Assembly: GCA_025603075.1 (NCBI GenBank)
Contig: MU626349.1
Location: forward strand, 1 to 64,000
Direction of reading: 5' to 3'
Origin: Neoconidiobolus thromboides FSU 785
Lineage: Eukaryota; Entomophthoromycota; Entomophthoromycetes; Entomophthorales; Neoconidiobolaceae
DNA: 64,000 bases
Shown here: positions 26,027 to 38,710 of the stretch, one piece after another
Layout: every line of letters begins with the position of its first letter
How positions within the stretch are numbered: position 1 is the stretch's first letter
Notes under the pieces: generated by a model
What the model saw: only the letters and a program-made list of their open reading frames with translations
What the model was told of the DNA's origin: nothing
Databases searched by the model: none
Made by a program: the position numbers and the translations under genes

Positions 26027-26239
26027 TTTTGATATAAAAATTGCTATTCATAAAAATAAAAGCATCAACTTTATTTTCTCTAGCTGAACTAATAAAAAGT
26101 GAATAAGAAAATCAAATAAATAATCAAAATGTTTTTTTCGCCCATGAACTTCAACTAAAATCTATGATAAAATAATCCTTAGAGATTTTTAGCATATCAT
26201 GTGGTTAATATGATCAATAATATTCAGCGCTATTCATAT

Positions 26240-26876
26240 GATTTGCAGTTGTCTGACTTCATCTAAACCACAGGGCCATTTCTTCCAGTGCCTAGTATGC
26301 TTACTTCCCCTTGAGTAGAGGATCAAATCTGAATTTTCAAAAACTACAGTGCTTAACACTAGCACTCTAAATAAGGTCTACTTTGATTTGAACTTTGTTG
26401 TAATTTTTTTAAAGTATTGGATACTTAAAGTCATTTTTTGATATGAAAATCACCTTTGTAAAAGATATTACTTTACTCTGCAGAATCATTGGAGCTTATG
26501 AAACAGAGTGACAGAAAGTCAGCAAAGTTAATTTAAATTGGTTGAATTATATTATCTTTATGTTTCAATTGTCCTGAAGGACCCCAGCTTTATCTAAGTA
26601 AACTTTTGTTTTTAGTAATCAAGTTAGGTGCCACTAGTACTTAGCAAAAAAAAGTTTAATAGATCAAAGTTTATCTCTTTAGATCTGGAAAAAGATTCAC
26701 TGAATTTGCTAAGGCCCCTTAATGGCTTTAATATATATTTCAAGACTACTCATGGAAAAATAATTTTGATTCATTGCAATTTTAATGGCATGACACTATA
26801 CGATATCCCAGCTATCATAACTAATGCTGTTTCTGCTCCACTTTTAAATTATGGATTTCCAGAGATATCTTAAATA
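26240..26876 (+). pseudogene. Decayed coding relic
   Basis: Two adjoining frames have strong protein character. Around 26470-26640 one reads LYSAESLELMKQSDRKSAK, TAA and TGA stops where Gln and Trp would fit, then CFNCPEGPQLYLSKLLFLVI. From 26628 an 81-codon frame stays open (KFISLDLEKDSLNLLRPLNG ...) to a TAA at 26876. A frame shift (or lost intron) separates them, and stops litter the upstream part. The family is not identified. Confidence 0.4.
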
Positions 26877-27279
26877 TTAATGTTAATGTTTTGTTATGCA
26901 AACTGGATTTAGATTTTGACAAGGTAGTAATCTCTTTCTCTCAAACCCGCTATTGTTTATTACTTTATCGTGAGTTTGGAAAATCAACTTTATTATGAAT
27001 GATATGGGTTAATAAATAATAGATAAAACTGAAATAAAATGCAGCAGCTTAATAGATATGATAACCAAATCTAGATTTTCATTTGAAGGAGTGTCTTCTA
27101 CCATAATATTAAGTTGTCGGCTTTAATAGTTTTAACTACTGCACTGAAATAAGATACTAAACAACAAAGTAATTTATTTATACTTTAGCATCATTTTTCA
27201 AGTATTAGATAACACTAAAGGGATCAACAGTACACTCATTAGTATCAATATTTTTTAATCAAATTTACTATATTTAACA

Positions 27280-27382
27280 TATGGGGATGCTTTTTTTGAT
27301 TTCATTACTTTTCCATTTTTAAGCGCTATTTGAGTGAAAAGATTGTTAGTAAAATTCTTAAATAAAAAAATACATCCCCATA
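27280..27382 (-). mobile_element. Short TIR element, copy 3 (reverse)
   Basis: Starts TATGGGGATGCTTTTTTT and ends TACATCCCCATA. The interior is the reverse complement of the forward copies (CCATTTTTAAGCGCTATTTG then GTTAGTAAAATTCTTAAA). Lies between two coding relics. Confidence 0.85.
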
Positions 27383-27462
27383 TATTAATTTTATTTTAAA
27401 AAACAGTTTTTTTTACACTCTTGAAAGGCTAGGGCCCTAACTGTTTTATTAACTAAAACAAA

Positions 27463-27835
27463 ACATGAATACCCAAATCAGTAAGCTTGAGGGATTAAGC
27501 TATGAAGGGGAACCACCTAGTAAGATAGGAAGCGATTCCAATACTCACCCACTTTTGGAATAGTCAGGAAGATGAAACAAGATCTATTTCATTTTCAGCC
27601 TCCAGATGGAGTCCCACATAGTGGTGAGAGAGAAGGGATTAAAAGGAATATTGTTCTCACTGGATAGATTAAATTGTAAAACCATGTAGCTTTTATGTAT
27701 AATCTATAGGCTGTTCGAGAGGACTAGCACCTTGGGTATAGTGTTAGTGGAGGATAATATATGTAGCACGCCCAAGAAACCGTCATAAGGTAAGGTAGGC
27801 AATGGGGAAAGATTGAGAGATGAAGATAATTAAAA
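27463..27835 (+). pseudogene. GC-richer coding relic with stops at Gln/Trp-like positions
   Basis: This block is clearly richer in G+C than its surroundings. One frame reads about 120 codons with no frameshift, containing SPTFGIVRKMKQDLFHFQPP, then VPHSGEREGIKRNIVLTG and NHVAFMYNL. It is broken repeatedly by TAG/TAA, with TGA in the upstream part. Another frame starts with an ATG (MNTQISKLEGLSYEGEPPSK) and has four stops. Which frame was used cannot be settled by eye. No family recognised; no intact product is possible under the standard code. Confidence 0.35.
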
Positions 27836-28863
27836 TTAAACTTGATTTTTGTCTTTATCCCAGAATTTTAAAATTAGCCAATTAGATAATAGCAAGAAAT
27901 TAATGTTAATTGTGAATAAGAACATATATATTTATAAAAAAGCTGTAATCTTTTTTAAAAAAAGTCCCAAAAGGATATTGTTATTTGTCAAGATTGAAAT
28001 GTATTTGTAAGAGAGTTCGTTGTTTTTTCAAAGCAACTGGAAGGCTTTTTACTCTATGAAAATCAATTTATCGAATATCTCAATCATACTTTTTACCCAG
28101 ACATTTATTCATTATAACTAATAAACTTACAAATAAAATTCCATAACCTGAACAAACTACATAAAATGAAGTTCTAAGTGCTTTTATAAAAATGCTATTA
28201 AATAGGCTTCTATAAAGCAATTACATAAAAAATAACCTATATGATTGAATCTTTTATTCAAGTATTAGGTAATCTTGTTAATATTCAACGTAATTAGTTT
28301 TTAGTATCCAATTTATACAAGTTATAAAATATTAGTTTTTTTGTTACAATTTCTAGATATAGATAATCTACTATTTTTAGTCTAGAAATGTTATTTTACC
28401 ATTTCACAACCTTTGCACATAATTTTCAAATACTGGTAATAAATTCGATTTACTAACAGTTGATACTTTAGAGTTCTAATTTAACATAACAATTTAATGT
28501 AATAACTTAAATAATCAATTAAACTTCAAGAAGTCGTCATTTAAACTATTATTAATATTAGAAATCTTTACTTAAAAAGCCTTAATAGGGAAAATTTTAA
28601 ATTCCAAAAACCCCCAATAAAAACTAATTCTAAAAAGGATTGGATAAATAAAATCGAAACAAGAATTAAAAATTTAGTGTTCCATTAATTTTTTTAAATA
28701 GATTAAAGTTGATAGATAATAGCTTTAATTTATAGATAAAATATACTATTTACTATATTTTAAATTTTGGTTTTAGTACTTTATTTTTAAATAATTAGTG
28801 TAAGAAGCTTAGTTAATATTTTAGCTAATTTACTAATTTATTTCTAGATATTCAACATACAAG
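27836..28863. other. Gene-free AT-rich stretch
   Basis: 5' flank of the importin gene. No coding content seen. Confidence 0.5.
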
Positions 28864-31800
28864 ATGCAAAATATACTTGAAGTATTTAGTAAAACGCTTC
28901 AAGCGGACCCCAATATTCGTAAGGAGGGAGAACAAACTCTTAAAAGTGTAAAGTTTAATTACCGTTTTTATTATTATTTCTTATCTAAGTTTCTATAGTA
29001 TGAAGGCCAAGCTAACTTATTATCTCATATATTGGAACTAATTAGCTCAAAGGAAACTCCAGATGAAATCAAACTTTCAGGTAAATTAAAAAAACAAGTT
29101 TATTATATTTTGCCTTATTTTATTATTATTCAGCTTCTGTCTACATAAAAAACAGAATAAAAAAGGCTTGGGCTAACTACCCCAGCCTACCTGCTGATAC
29201 TGTTCTAATAGATAACCAAGATAAACTATTTATAAAGGCCAATATTTTGAAGGCTTTACCTACTTTAAAGGAGAACATCAGGTAATAAAGAAAAGATGAA
29301 AAAGAACTTGTTTTAATAATTTTGCTATAGAGAAATTCTTTCTGAGGCCATCTGTTTTATACTTGATGATGAATTTCCAGACAAATGGACAGAATTTATA
29401 CCAACAGTTAGCGAATTAATTAATTCCGAAGACTATAACCTTATCCATTGTGGTCTTCTTTCACTTCGCCAATTGTTTAAAGTTGCTGGGTAAGTTTAGC
29501 ATTTTTATTCTTTTGTCTTATTTAACCTCCTTCTTAGTTATAGAACTTCAAAAGGAGGTGCTGAACTTATCGCAATACTTGCTGATACTACTTTCCCTCA
29601 AATATTATCCATCTGTAATACATTGGTAGCTGATAATACAAATGAAGCTGCTTTACTCATTCGTCTTTCATTGAAGATATATAGAGATGGAACGAAAGTA
29701 ATCATATTTAAAAAATAGTAATTCAATATTTAAGTTAAACCCATAGGTCATTCTTACTAAATCTCAACAAGAGCCAAATACATTGATTGCATGGGGGAAT
29801 TTGTTTATTAGAATAATTGAAAAAGAGCTTCCTCCTCAGTTGTTACCAAATGATTTAGAAGAAAGAGAAGATGCACCTTGGGTGTTAGCTCAAAAATGGG
29901 CTGCTGTATGTTTAAACTTATTATTCAATAGGTAAATTAACATATAATATCAACAACTATCGCTTATTAATTGATTTATTGTAGATACGGTAATCCATCT
30001 GGTATGAGTACAAAAAGCAAATATTATAAATTTGCAAAACAATTTGTTTCACATTTTGCACCTAACATTTGCAATGTCTATCTTAAACAACTTTACAATT
30101 ATTTGGATAACAAGGCCTGGGTTAGCAAAAAGGTGCTCATTAAGTTGATCGATTATTTTGGTGTTTGTTTCACTCACCGAGTTACTTGGGATGTTATTAA
30201 ACCGCATACCGAAAGGCTTATTAAAGATCTTATCTATCCAAATCTTGGCTATACTGCTACTGATGAAGCAAGCTGGGAAGATAATCCTTCGCAATTTATT
30301 AATCAACGCATTGAAATCCAAAAGGAAAAGAATTCACTTACAGATGCTTGTTTATATTTATTAGAAGAAATGGTAGAATCTAAAAAGAAGTATACGCTTA
30401 ATGGGTTATTGGATTTTGTTATTGGGGTATTAAGTAAGAATAAAGACATCCCATCCAATCCACAAACAGATCATGAAAAAGATGCAGCATTGGCTATCTT
30501 AGAATGTATTGATCATTGGTTAATTGAATCCAATTCCAAAATTCGTCTTCAAACTGAACAGTGTTTAGTTCAACTTGTCCTTCCAGAGTTGAAAAATCCA
30601 AATCAATTTGTTAGATATCGTGCCTGCTCAATAGTTCACCGTTTATCAGAGCTTCAGTTCTCAAATGAGTCCACAGCTACATTGTGTTACGAAAATGTAT
30701 TGCCTTTATTAAGTGAATCCCAAATACAAAATCGTGTTATCGCTGCACTCACAATCGGACAGTTATTACAATATGAAACTGTAATTAGTGTAGTAGAAAA
30801 CCAAGTACCTCAAATCATGGAACAACTTTTATTTTTAACAAGTCAAGTAGATGTTGAGCCTTTATCTTTAGTTATTGAGGTTCTAGTTGAAGCTTTCAAT
30901 GAAAAATTGGTACCTTACACCAGCTCTTTATGTGAATCGTTGGTTATGACCCTTAAACGTTTATTTAATGAAATCGCTTCGCTAGGTGACGAGACTGAAC
31001 AAGCCTATACCGAAAAAAATGATAAGATCTATTCAGCATCAGGTATCATTCGTACTATCGTGTCTTTATTATATGGCTTGGAAGGAAAGAAAGATATTTT
31101 ATTCCCAATTGAACCTATGCTTGTACATGTAGTTCACCACATCTTTACGAATAATGTGGATTTATTATTTGAAGAAGCATTTGAGTTAGCTGATGGATTA
31201 ATTTATTCTCTTCAAACGGTTACACCTGGACTCTGGGAAATATTTGATATTGTCCATAGTTTGATCACCAACAATGTTTTGGATTATTTTTCACATGCAC
31301 ATCAATACCTCGATAGTATAATCATCAAGGGAAATATAGAAATAGCTCAAAACCGTGTTCTACTTGAAAAAGTATATTTAACTATTTCGCATATTTGCAA
31401 TGATAATGATACTTCAGAATACGACAAACTTAAAGCTACCCGACTTTTGATTTTAATGATACTTAATTTACAACAATGTTCACAACTTTTATTTGAACCA
31501 GTGCTTAAATATGCTTTCCAACGTTTGGTCAATCATGGCGATATTGGGTTAAAAAGATTAACTTCAACTTTAGTATTACTTGTTGTGTCCTGCTTAGCTA
31601 TTGACTTTTCAAGTGCTTTACACATCATTGAAGAGAATGGGTGGACATCTGGATTCTTTACTATTTGGTTCCAACAATTTGAAGAGTTAAGCATGTAAGT
31701 AAATCAAATCTAGGAATGATAAGATAAACTAACAATGAATTTAGAGTGCATGATAAAAAACTATGTATTGTTGCTTTATGTAATGTAATTAAGTTCCCAT

Positions 31801-32443
31801 ACAACCAATTACCAGAAACTCTTAAAGGGGGCTGGGCTCATATATTAAATGGTGTTTCATCAAATTTCAAAGGACTTCCAGATGCTGAAAAGAGTAAATT
31901 TTACTTCTTGTTTTTAATCGTTCATTTTTTATCTTATTTTAGGACGCCAAGAAGCTCTCAATGAAATTAGCAATAACTACGATAACACTGACCCAGATAA
32001 TATAAGTGCTACAGCAGATGGTGGAACTGTAGAAGAAGGTAATTTTAATTGACTTTATTTTAATTATTATTCATTTTTTGTTAGATGATGACGATAATGA
32101 TTCGGATGATTTGAGCATTGAAGATAGAAACCATATTCAGCAAATGATTGACGAAGCACAAGGGGAAGATAATGAAGATGGGGAAACCGACGATTCAGAT
32201 GATGACTCATATATGTATGAAGATATCATAGATGCAGAACCATCTAAATCACCAATTGAAGAGTTAGATGCTTATATTTATTTCCAGGATTCATTAAATG
32301 AAGTGGAAGCTAGAGATCCATCCGCCTTCCAAGCATTAATTTCAGGGGTTGACCCAGAATCTAAGTTAATCTTAGACGACGTTATAATTAAAGCTAGAGA
32401 AAGGCGTAATGTTGTTGCTGAAGAAGTAGCCGCACCACAATAG
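28864..32443 (+). CDS. Importin-7/8-type karyopherin (NMD5/SXM1 family)
   Basis: Nuclear import receptor of the importin-beta superfamily, about 1,000 residues, with about nine short introns. The N-terminus (MQNILEVFSKTLQADPNIRKEGEQ) is the Ran-binding importin-N start; ASVYIKNRIKKAWANYP fits the second HEAT repeat. The family-specific segment before the mid-protein acidic loop reads ASWEDNPSQFINQ, as in importin-7/8 'W-x-DP-E-F-I' motifs. A large exon (29971-31698) carries most HEAT repeats. The C-terminus has the long acidic stretch (DDDDNDSDDLSIEDRN ... DDSDDDSYMYED) and then SPIEELDAYIYFQDSL, typical of this family. Cargo in yeast includes TFIIS, Hog1 and ribosomal proteins; cargo here is unknown. 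Nmd5 versus Sxm1 orthology cannot be decided by eye. Confidence 0.92.
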
Positions 32444-32998
32444 ATAAATAATTTGATTTACATTTTTACTAAAAGATATATGTTAATAAAATTTATATTG
32501 CTGGATTTATAATCCATGAAAAACAGTTATTTTATATTTTTTGAATATATCGTACGAAATATTCGGAAAAAAAAATTCAATTTCAGAAAGGTGCTCACTT
32601 AATATACGATCATTTATAGAAGAGCTAATAATAATTTAAAAGTACACATGGTTTGATTTTGTATGAACAAGTCTAAAAGCCTGGTTTGACTTTATGAATA
32701 AATTTTATATGACTTCGGTTTAGAACTATAGCTTTTCAATAACAGATTTAGGGAAATAGTGCTATATTTAATGATTTGCATTTTAAAACGAACCTATTTA
32801 TTTGTATCTACTTGTTTTTATACATCAAATGTCTTATCATTTTTTATTATCTAGATGTTTCATTAATGCATACAAAAAGAATATTAAAAATTAAGATTAT
32901 TTAAATACAAAGCCAACCAATCGGTGTGAGTATAATGGTATTCACACATTAGAGGGACACAAATATTAAATAAAACGCTTACAATCATAAAATATACA
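32444..32998. other. Gene-free spacer
   Basis: 3' flank of the importin gene; nothing recognised. Confidence 0.5.
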
Positions 32999-33102
32999 TA
33001 TGAGGATGTTTTTTTGGCTTCATTATTTTTTCCATTTTTTAAGCATTATTTGAGTAGAAAAATTGTGAGTAAAATTCTTAAATACAAAAATACATCCCCA
33101 TA
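32999..33102 (-). mobile_element. Short TIR element, copy 4 (reverse)
   Basis: Left end TATGAGGATGTTTTTTTGG, right end TACATCCCCATA. Faces copy 5 across 32 bases. Confidence 0.85.
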
Positions 33103-33134
33103 CGTTTTTAAATATTTGCTATCATACATTAAGG

Positions 33135-33239
33135 TATGGGGGTGTATTTTTGTATTTAAGAATTTTACTCACAATTTTTCTACTCAAATAATGCTTAAAA
33201 AATGGAAAAAATAATGAAGCCAAAAAAAACATCCCCGTA
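33135..33239 (+). mobile_element. Short TIR element, copy 5 (forward)
   Basis: Left end TATGGGGGTGTATTTTTG, right end AAACATCCCCGTA. Nearly the exact reverse complement of copy 4, so 32999-33239 forms a long palindrome. A 66-codon open frame at 33014-33214 is only this palindrome read through. Confidence 0.85.
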
Positions 33240-34062
33240 TAATGTTTTAAATAAAGGTTTGTTTCCTGTTAGATGCTGTAGTTTTTTATATACTGGATTA
33301 TTTAGCAAAATCATAAAAGCTTTAATTAAAACTCTACATTTAACTAATGTTATTAATTTAAAAATTCCCTGCATCTTATAGTCTTTTATCGATATGCTTT
33401 ATTTTATCTGATGCTTCTAACTACTATTTCTTAAAAGACGCCACCTTAGGGATGCATTTTTGGTAAAAGCTATATGTTAAACTTAAGAGTTTTGATATCA
33501 TATAATATAAAAGATAAGGTTACTTTTATTACATCTTGTTAATAAGTTAAGGTAGATATTGGTTAGTAGCCTACATATATATAATAAGGAGTATTGGATA
33601 CTAAATTCAATTTTATTTAAAAGTGAATAGAAGTGATAAATCGACTAACAATAAAATTTTGCAAAATGTTAGTGACTAGAATATAAGTACAAGTTTGTTT
33701 ATATTCAACCGCTCATTCTTTTAATCAAAACAAATACAGTCTAATTCAATGATACGTTTATAAAATGGTGAAAACTGTCACTCATTATGCTTACAATTGT
33801 ATCTCATTATATTATATTCTTTTTACTATAAATACCAAGTTATTTTAATTTAATTACCACGAAAGTTTATTTTAACATCTACATAAAGTCAGAATCGTGC
33901 TTAATATAGTTAAATTTATACTTTTTGAAATTTATTTTTGATTTTAAAAAATAATTTTAATCTATCTACTTTATCCTTTCCAATAATAAAATAAGAGAAG
34001 CAAGTTTAACTTAAAGGCTCAATTCTTTAGGCAAATATACAATAAAAATACTTGAAATATTT
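33240..34062. other. Gene-free spacer
   Basis: AT-rich; no frame, relic or RNA gene seen. Confidence 0.5.
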
Positions 34063-34420
34063 TTAGTGCTGGTTTTTATGCTGTTTAACTAAATTGTTTT
34101 TATATTGTTGATCGAACTCATTTGCTATAAAATATGGTAAACATATAAACAAAAAAATAATGAATAATAGCTTACGATTGTATAAAAGTAATTTTTCAAT
34201 CAAGTCAACATGGGTCAAAATCATTCTTCTACAGCAATAGCGAGTTAAACCACAATCATCCAAGGCTTCTCTAGTAATAGAAATTTCAGTATAATTTTTA
34301 ATGAAAAATTGTATTTGATTACTTTTTGCTGAGTCCATCATTGGCCATCCTTGATTTGTAATGTTCCCATACATTTCCGACTACTTTACCACATGAAAAA
34401 CATCTTACTGGTACAATCAT
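34063..34420 (-). CDS. RPB10: RNA polymerases I, II and III subunit RPB10 (ABC10-beta)
   Basis: Small zinc-binding subunit common to the three nuclear RNA polymerases. Three exons on the minus strand. The ATG at 34420 opens [20 protein letters not shown], with the CX2C half of the zinc site. The first intron begins at the GTAATC after GLSK. The second exon carries [20 protein letters not shown], with the second Cys pair and the RYCCRRM signature, then [12 protein letters not shown] second intron leads to a C-terminal tail [20 protein letters not shown], making about 84 residues, somewhat longer than the usual 67-75. Unspliced translation would hide the conserved N-terminus. The divergent neighbour is lipoyl synthase, 440 bases away. 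Confidence 0.95.
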
Positions 34421-34860
34421 TTTAATTCAACAAGCTTAGTTTATAGAATCCCAAAAATTCAAACTTATTTTTGGTGGGATTTATTTTGACCAATCATAAA
34501 GACTGTTTTTATAGGATATAAAAGCTAACTCAAATCAAAAATTTATAACCTAACAATCAAATAAGCCCATAAAAAAAATGATCATAAAACTACACATTGA
34601 TATTTTTTCAAATTGTTACTGAAACCCTTGGTTGAGTTATGTATATCCAAAATATAAACAAGTAATATTTTGAATTATTTTATATTTTTGACTTAACTTA
34701 CCTCAATCTAAGATTAATCTAAAAATTTACTTATTGTGACAACAAATCAGCGATCGATAGCAAATTTAAAAATTATGTAGTTCAAAAATGGAAAAAAAGT
34801 TTTACGAAATTTTCGAAAGCTAAAATTCAAAATCATTTTTTATTACTATAATTTTTAAAA
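34421..34860. promoter_or_regulatory. Divergent intergenic region RPB10 / LIP5
   Basis: 440 bases between two start codons on opposite strands, so it presumably holds both promoters. No specific element identified. Confidence 0.45.
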
Positions 34861-36428
34861 ATGAAAGGAACAATAACACAAACAATGATATTTGCGAAAC
34901 ATATTTCCAAGGTAAGCAATGTTTTCTTTAATTTAATGCCAATAATAATCAATTAGTTTCAAAAAACTCCTCTACGTACTTTGGCCAACATATCCAATAT
35001 CAAACTAGAACCAACCAAGAACAAACAAAAGAAAGATATCGATTTTTCGAAAAAATTAAAAGAAGGACCAAGTTTTGCTGATTTCGTTAGTACCAAAGAA
35101 AAACCTTTGACACCAGAAGAAGCTTTGGAGCTCAAAGAGCCAGTTAATCCTACCAAAGCACAAAGCACAAAAGGGAAATCAAAACAGTAAGGCATAATAT
35201 TGATAATAAGTAACAGATATTAAATTTAATAGTGTACGTTTACCACAATGGCTTAAAACGGATATACCAATGGGAAAAAATTTTACTAAGATAAAGGAAA
35301 ACTTAAGAGAATTAAAGCTACATACAGTAATAAATTAATTCAAATTAGAGAATAGAGTTAAACTAGAATTTTAGGTCTGTGAAGAGGCTAAATGTCCAAA
35401 CATCTCAGACTGTTGGGGCGGTGGCGAGCATCAAACAGCCACAGCTACTATCATGGTAATTTTTATTTATTTATATTAAAATTTGGTCTTATTTTATAAG
35501 TTAATGGGAGATGAATGTACTAGAGGCTGCAGATTTTGTTCAGTTAAAACAAACCGAAACCCAAAACCTTTAGACCCCCATGAACCTGAACATACTGCTG
35601 AAGCCATTTCAAGATGGGGTCTCGATTATGTTGTTTTAACTTCTGTTGATCGTGATGGTAATTATAAAATTTAGCATCATATATATAACAATTTATTAAC
35701 TTTATTCATAGATTTAAGCGATGGTGGGTCAAACCATTTTGCTTCAACTATCATGAAAATCAAACAAAAGTAAGCAGTCTATTAGTTTTTTGAGTTATAT
35801 TTTAACATAGATATCAAGAGCACCACAGATCTTAGTTGAATGCTTAACAGGAGATTTCCAAGGGAATTTAGATGATGTGGCACGAGTCGCACGCTCTGGA
35901 CTTGATGTATATGCTCATAATTTAGAGACAGTAGAGGACCTTACACCCTATGTTCGTGACCGTCGTGCTAAATACCGTCAATCTTTAGCTGTTTTAGAGC
36001 ATGCTAAAAAAACAGTTCCAAGTTTGATAACAAAGACCTCTATCATGCTAGGTTGTGGTGAGCGTGATGAAGAGGTCTTGCAAACTATGAAGGGTATGTT
36101 AAAATTTACGAGACTACTTAAATAGAGGACTAATTAATATATTTTAGATTTACGTGCAGCCGATGTAGATTGCTTAACTTTAGGGCAGTATATGCGCCCA
36201 ACTAAGAAACATATGAAGGTTAGTGAGTATGTGACACCAGAAAAATTTGCACATTGGCAAAAGATGGGAGATTCTTTAGGGTTTAAATATGTTGCTAGTG
36301 GACCACTAGTAAGATCTTCCTATAAAGCAGGAGAGTTCTATATTTCTAATATATTGAAACAACGTAAGAAGGATAATGTGGTTGAAGTTCAAACTAAATC
36401 AAAGGAGGAAGATGCAAGACTTTCGTAA
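34861..36428 (+). CDS. LIP5: Lipoyl synthase, mitochondrial
   Basis: Radical-SAM enzyme that inserts two sulfurs into octanoyl groups on the E2/H proteins of PDH, OGDH and glycine cleavage. First exon 34861-34911, second from 34957; about seven short introns. The N-terminus ([17 protein letters not shown]) fits a mitochondrial presequence. Auxiliary 4Fe-4S cysteines are in [18 protein letters not shown]; the SAM cluster is [12 protein letters not shown]; then [72 protein letters not shown], and the C-terminal [16 protein letters not shown] with the conserved RSSY serine ligand. All cluster ligands are present. Confidence 0.97.
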
Positions 36429-36858
36429 AAATTATTTTAAATATTTGTAGTATTGTATAAATAGTTTGTTATAACTGTTGATTCATTATTATTGTTTCTC
36501 AAGTGGGAACTGTCCTATTTTATCTAATGATTAAAATTATACCTATTTTTTAATGATTGATCTTTTTGTTTAACTGTATTATAGCATTTAATATGTGAGT
36601 TTTAAATATATATTCCTTTTTAACATAAGAAAAATAAGTGCATATAGATAAATTAACACACATAACTTAAAGCTTACCAGTTGTAGCTTAGTATCTAAGT
36701 ACATTTAATTTTATCCATAAATTTCAAAATATTTTGCAATTTGTTCTGATCCCCAAAATCAGGCAGGGTTCTAATTGGCTAATAAAACTCTTCAATTTTA
36801 TTTCGAGATTAAAAACTAATCTACTTGACTTAAACTCTTTTGCTAATAAACTAAAAAA
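36429..36858. other. Intergenic spacer
   Basis: LIP5 3' flank and DIM2 promoter region; nothing else seen. Confidence 0.5.
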
Positions 36859-37818
36859 ATGGATGAACAAGATATTATGATCGATGGCAGTTTCACTGGA
36901 AATTCTGGTGCCCATCAAGCACAAACTACAGAATATGACATGGAAGATAACTCAGTTGCTCCCAAGCCCCAATTTAAACCTTTTGAAGAGAAAAAAACGG
37001 TAAGTGAAAATCAGTTATCTAGCTCTAAATGTTAGTCCAGAGTAGAAAATAACTTATTTTTCAGATCAACAGAAATGAACGCCGTAAAGTGCCTATTCCA
37101 CAACATCGTATGGCCCCTTTAAGAAAGGAATGGATGAAGCTTTATACCCCCGTTGTTGAACATTTAAAGCTAAATATTAGAATGAATGTTAAAAGTAAAA
37201 CTGTGGAGCTTGCTGTAAAATTTTTATTAATGTTTTTTTTAACGTTATTAAATTTGCTTTTATAGACTTCAGAACTTACTGAAGAACAAAGTGCTTTACA
37301 AAAAGGCGCTGACTTTGTGAAGGCTTTTGCTTTAGGGTTTAATTTAGATGTATGACTTGTATAATATTTATCAAAAGTGGTTTTAATTATTCTTTAGGAT
37401 TCAATTGCTTTACTTCGATTAGATGAATTATATATTGACAGTTTTGAAATTAAAGATGGTAATAGATTTTAAAAATAGCGAAAAAGCATTGACTAACTAA
37501 AAATCTAGTTAAAACGCTTCAAGGAGACCATCTTTCAAGAGCTATTGGTCGTATTGCAGGGAAGGATGGAAAAACCAAGTTCACCATTGAAAATACTACC
37601 AAAACGCGTATTGTGTTGGCAGATACGTAATGATAATTAATACTTCATTGGTTTAAAATTTATTAATTTAATTTAATAGTAAAATTCACATTCTTGGCTC
37701 ATTCCAAAACATTAGAATTGCCAAAGATGCTGTCTGTTCCCTAATCTTAGGTTCTCCACCAGGCAAAGTATATTCAACGTTAAGAACTATTTCTTCCCGT
37801 CTTAAGGAAAGGTTTTAA
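36859..37818 (+). CDS. DIM2: KH-domain pre-40S factor DIM2/PNO1
   Basis: Binds pre-18S rRNA near its 3' end and recruits the Dim1 dimethylase; needed for 40S maturation. The ATG at 36859 gives an acidic N-terminus, then after the first intron the family core: [131 protein letters not shown], and the terminal [20 protein letters not shown]. Six exons join in frame. Length and motif order match yeast Dim2. The stop is TAA at 37816-37818. Confidence 0.96.
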
Positions 37819-38710
37819 TTTAAAGCGCCCTTTTTATTGTACCTTTTATGTTTTAGTATATTCTTCGTACACCAAAATGTTCTTCTAACATATATAATTA
37901 TAAATATAGATTATAAACTTAATAGTACTAAATTTAACTTTTTATTTTTATACTTTCAATTACAAAGGATAAATTATGTTGAGGCAAACCAATATTCAGT
38001 CTTATGTTTTATACCCTTAGTGAATAATTGCTTTTATTATACTAAAATTATTTTGAGCGTTTTCAAAAAATAAAATTTAATTATCCACCTACATGGTCGA
38101 TAAAACAGTCTATTTTATTTAAGCGTTGTTTTTCAAGGTTGATAAATTATTTAGATGAAATATTACTTTATAAAAATATTTTTAATATAATACACCACAG
38201 TTAAAAACACTACTCTTTATTATCTCTATTTTATAATACTTTAATTGATCACTTTTTGAACTCAGTTTAAAAAACCACTTATTATAAAAATGTGGAGGAG
38301 CCTCTTTTTTTCAGGATTTTGTCCATTTTTATGCAACTTAAAATCCAAAATTTTTTTCTAAGTAAATTTTGAAAAAAGTTCGTTTATACATTTTTATATA
38401 AATAAATGAATTATTTGGATGAAAACATTCAGACGTGTCTAAAACTTAGTAATAGCCTTAAACTATTAAAATTTCTACTAATATTTTTATAAAAGTTTTT
38501 TATTAAAACAGATTCTGCTAAGAATTAGCTTAAGAATATTCAAACTGATCCACGAATTTGATGGGAGCAAAAAAGTTAGAAACTATTATCCATCATTTAA
38601 TTGGATAAACCAGATCTGACCACTTAAGCCCAATACACTAAAATTTACGTCATATAAAATGACCTCAAAGTCAGAATTTCCCCAAAACTTTTAACCTAGT
38701 AATATTAACA
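37819..38710. other. Gene-free spacer
   Basis: 0.9 kb. A 78-codon frame at 37837-38073 is rich in Phe/Tyr/Ile and looks like AT-rich chance. Holds the promoter of the IF1 gene near its right end. Confidence 0.5.

Noticed and set aside
27712..27735. Resemblance of GTTCGAGAGGAC to the sarcin-ricin loop of large-subunit rRNA (a possible mitochondrial rRNA insertion)
   Set aside because: Only about ten bases agree; the surrounding sequence does not follow any rRNA segment I know, while it does read as protein.
33014..33214. 66-codon open frame
   Set aside because: It lies entirely within the head-to-head TIR element pair and is read through the palindrome; not a gene.
37837..38073. 78-codon frame downstream of DIM2
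   Set aside because: Composition of untranslated AT-rich DNA, no homology recognised, lies in the 3' flank.
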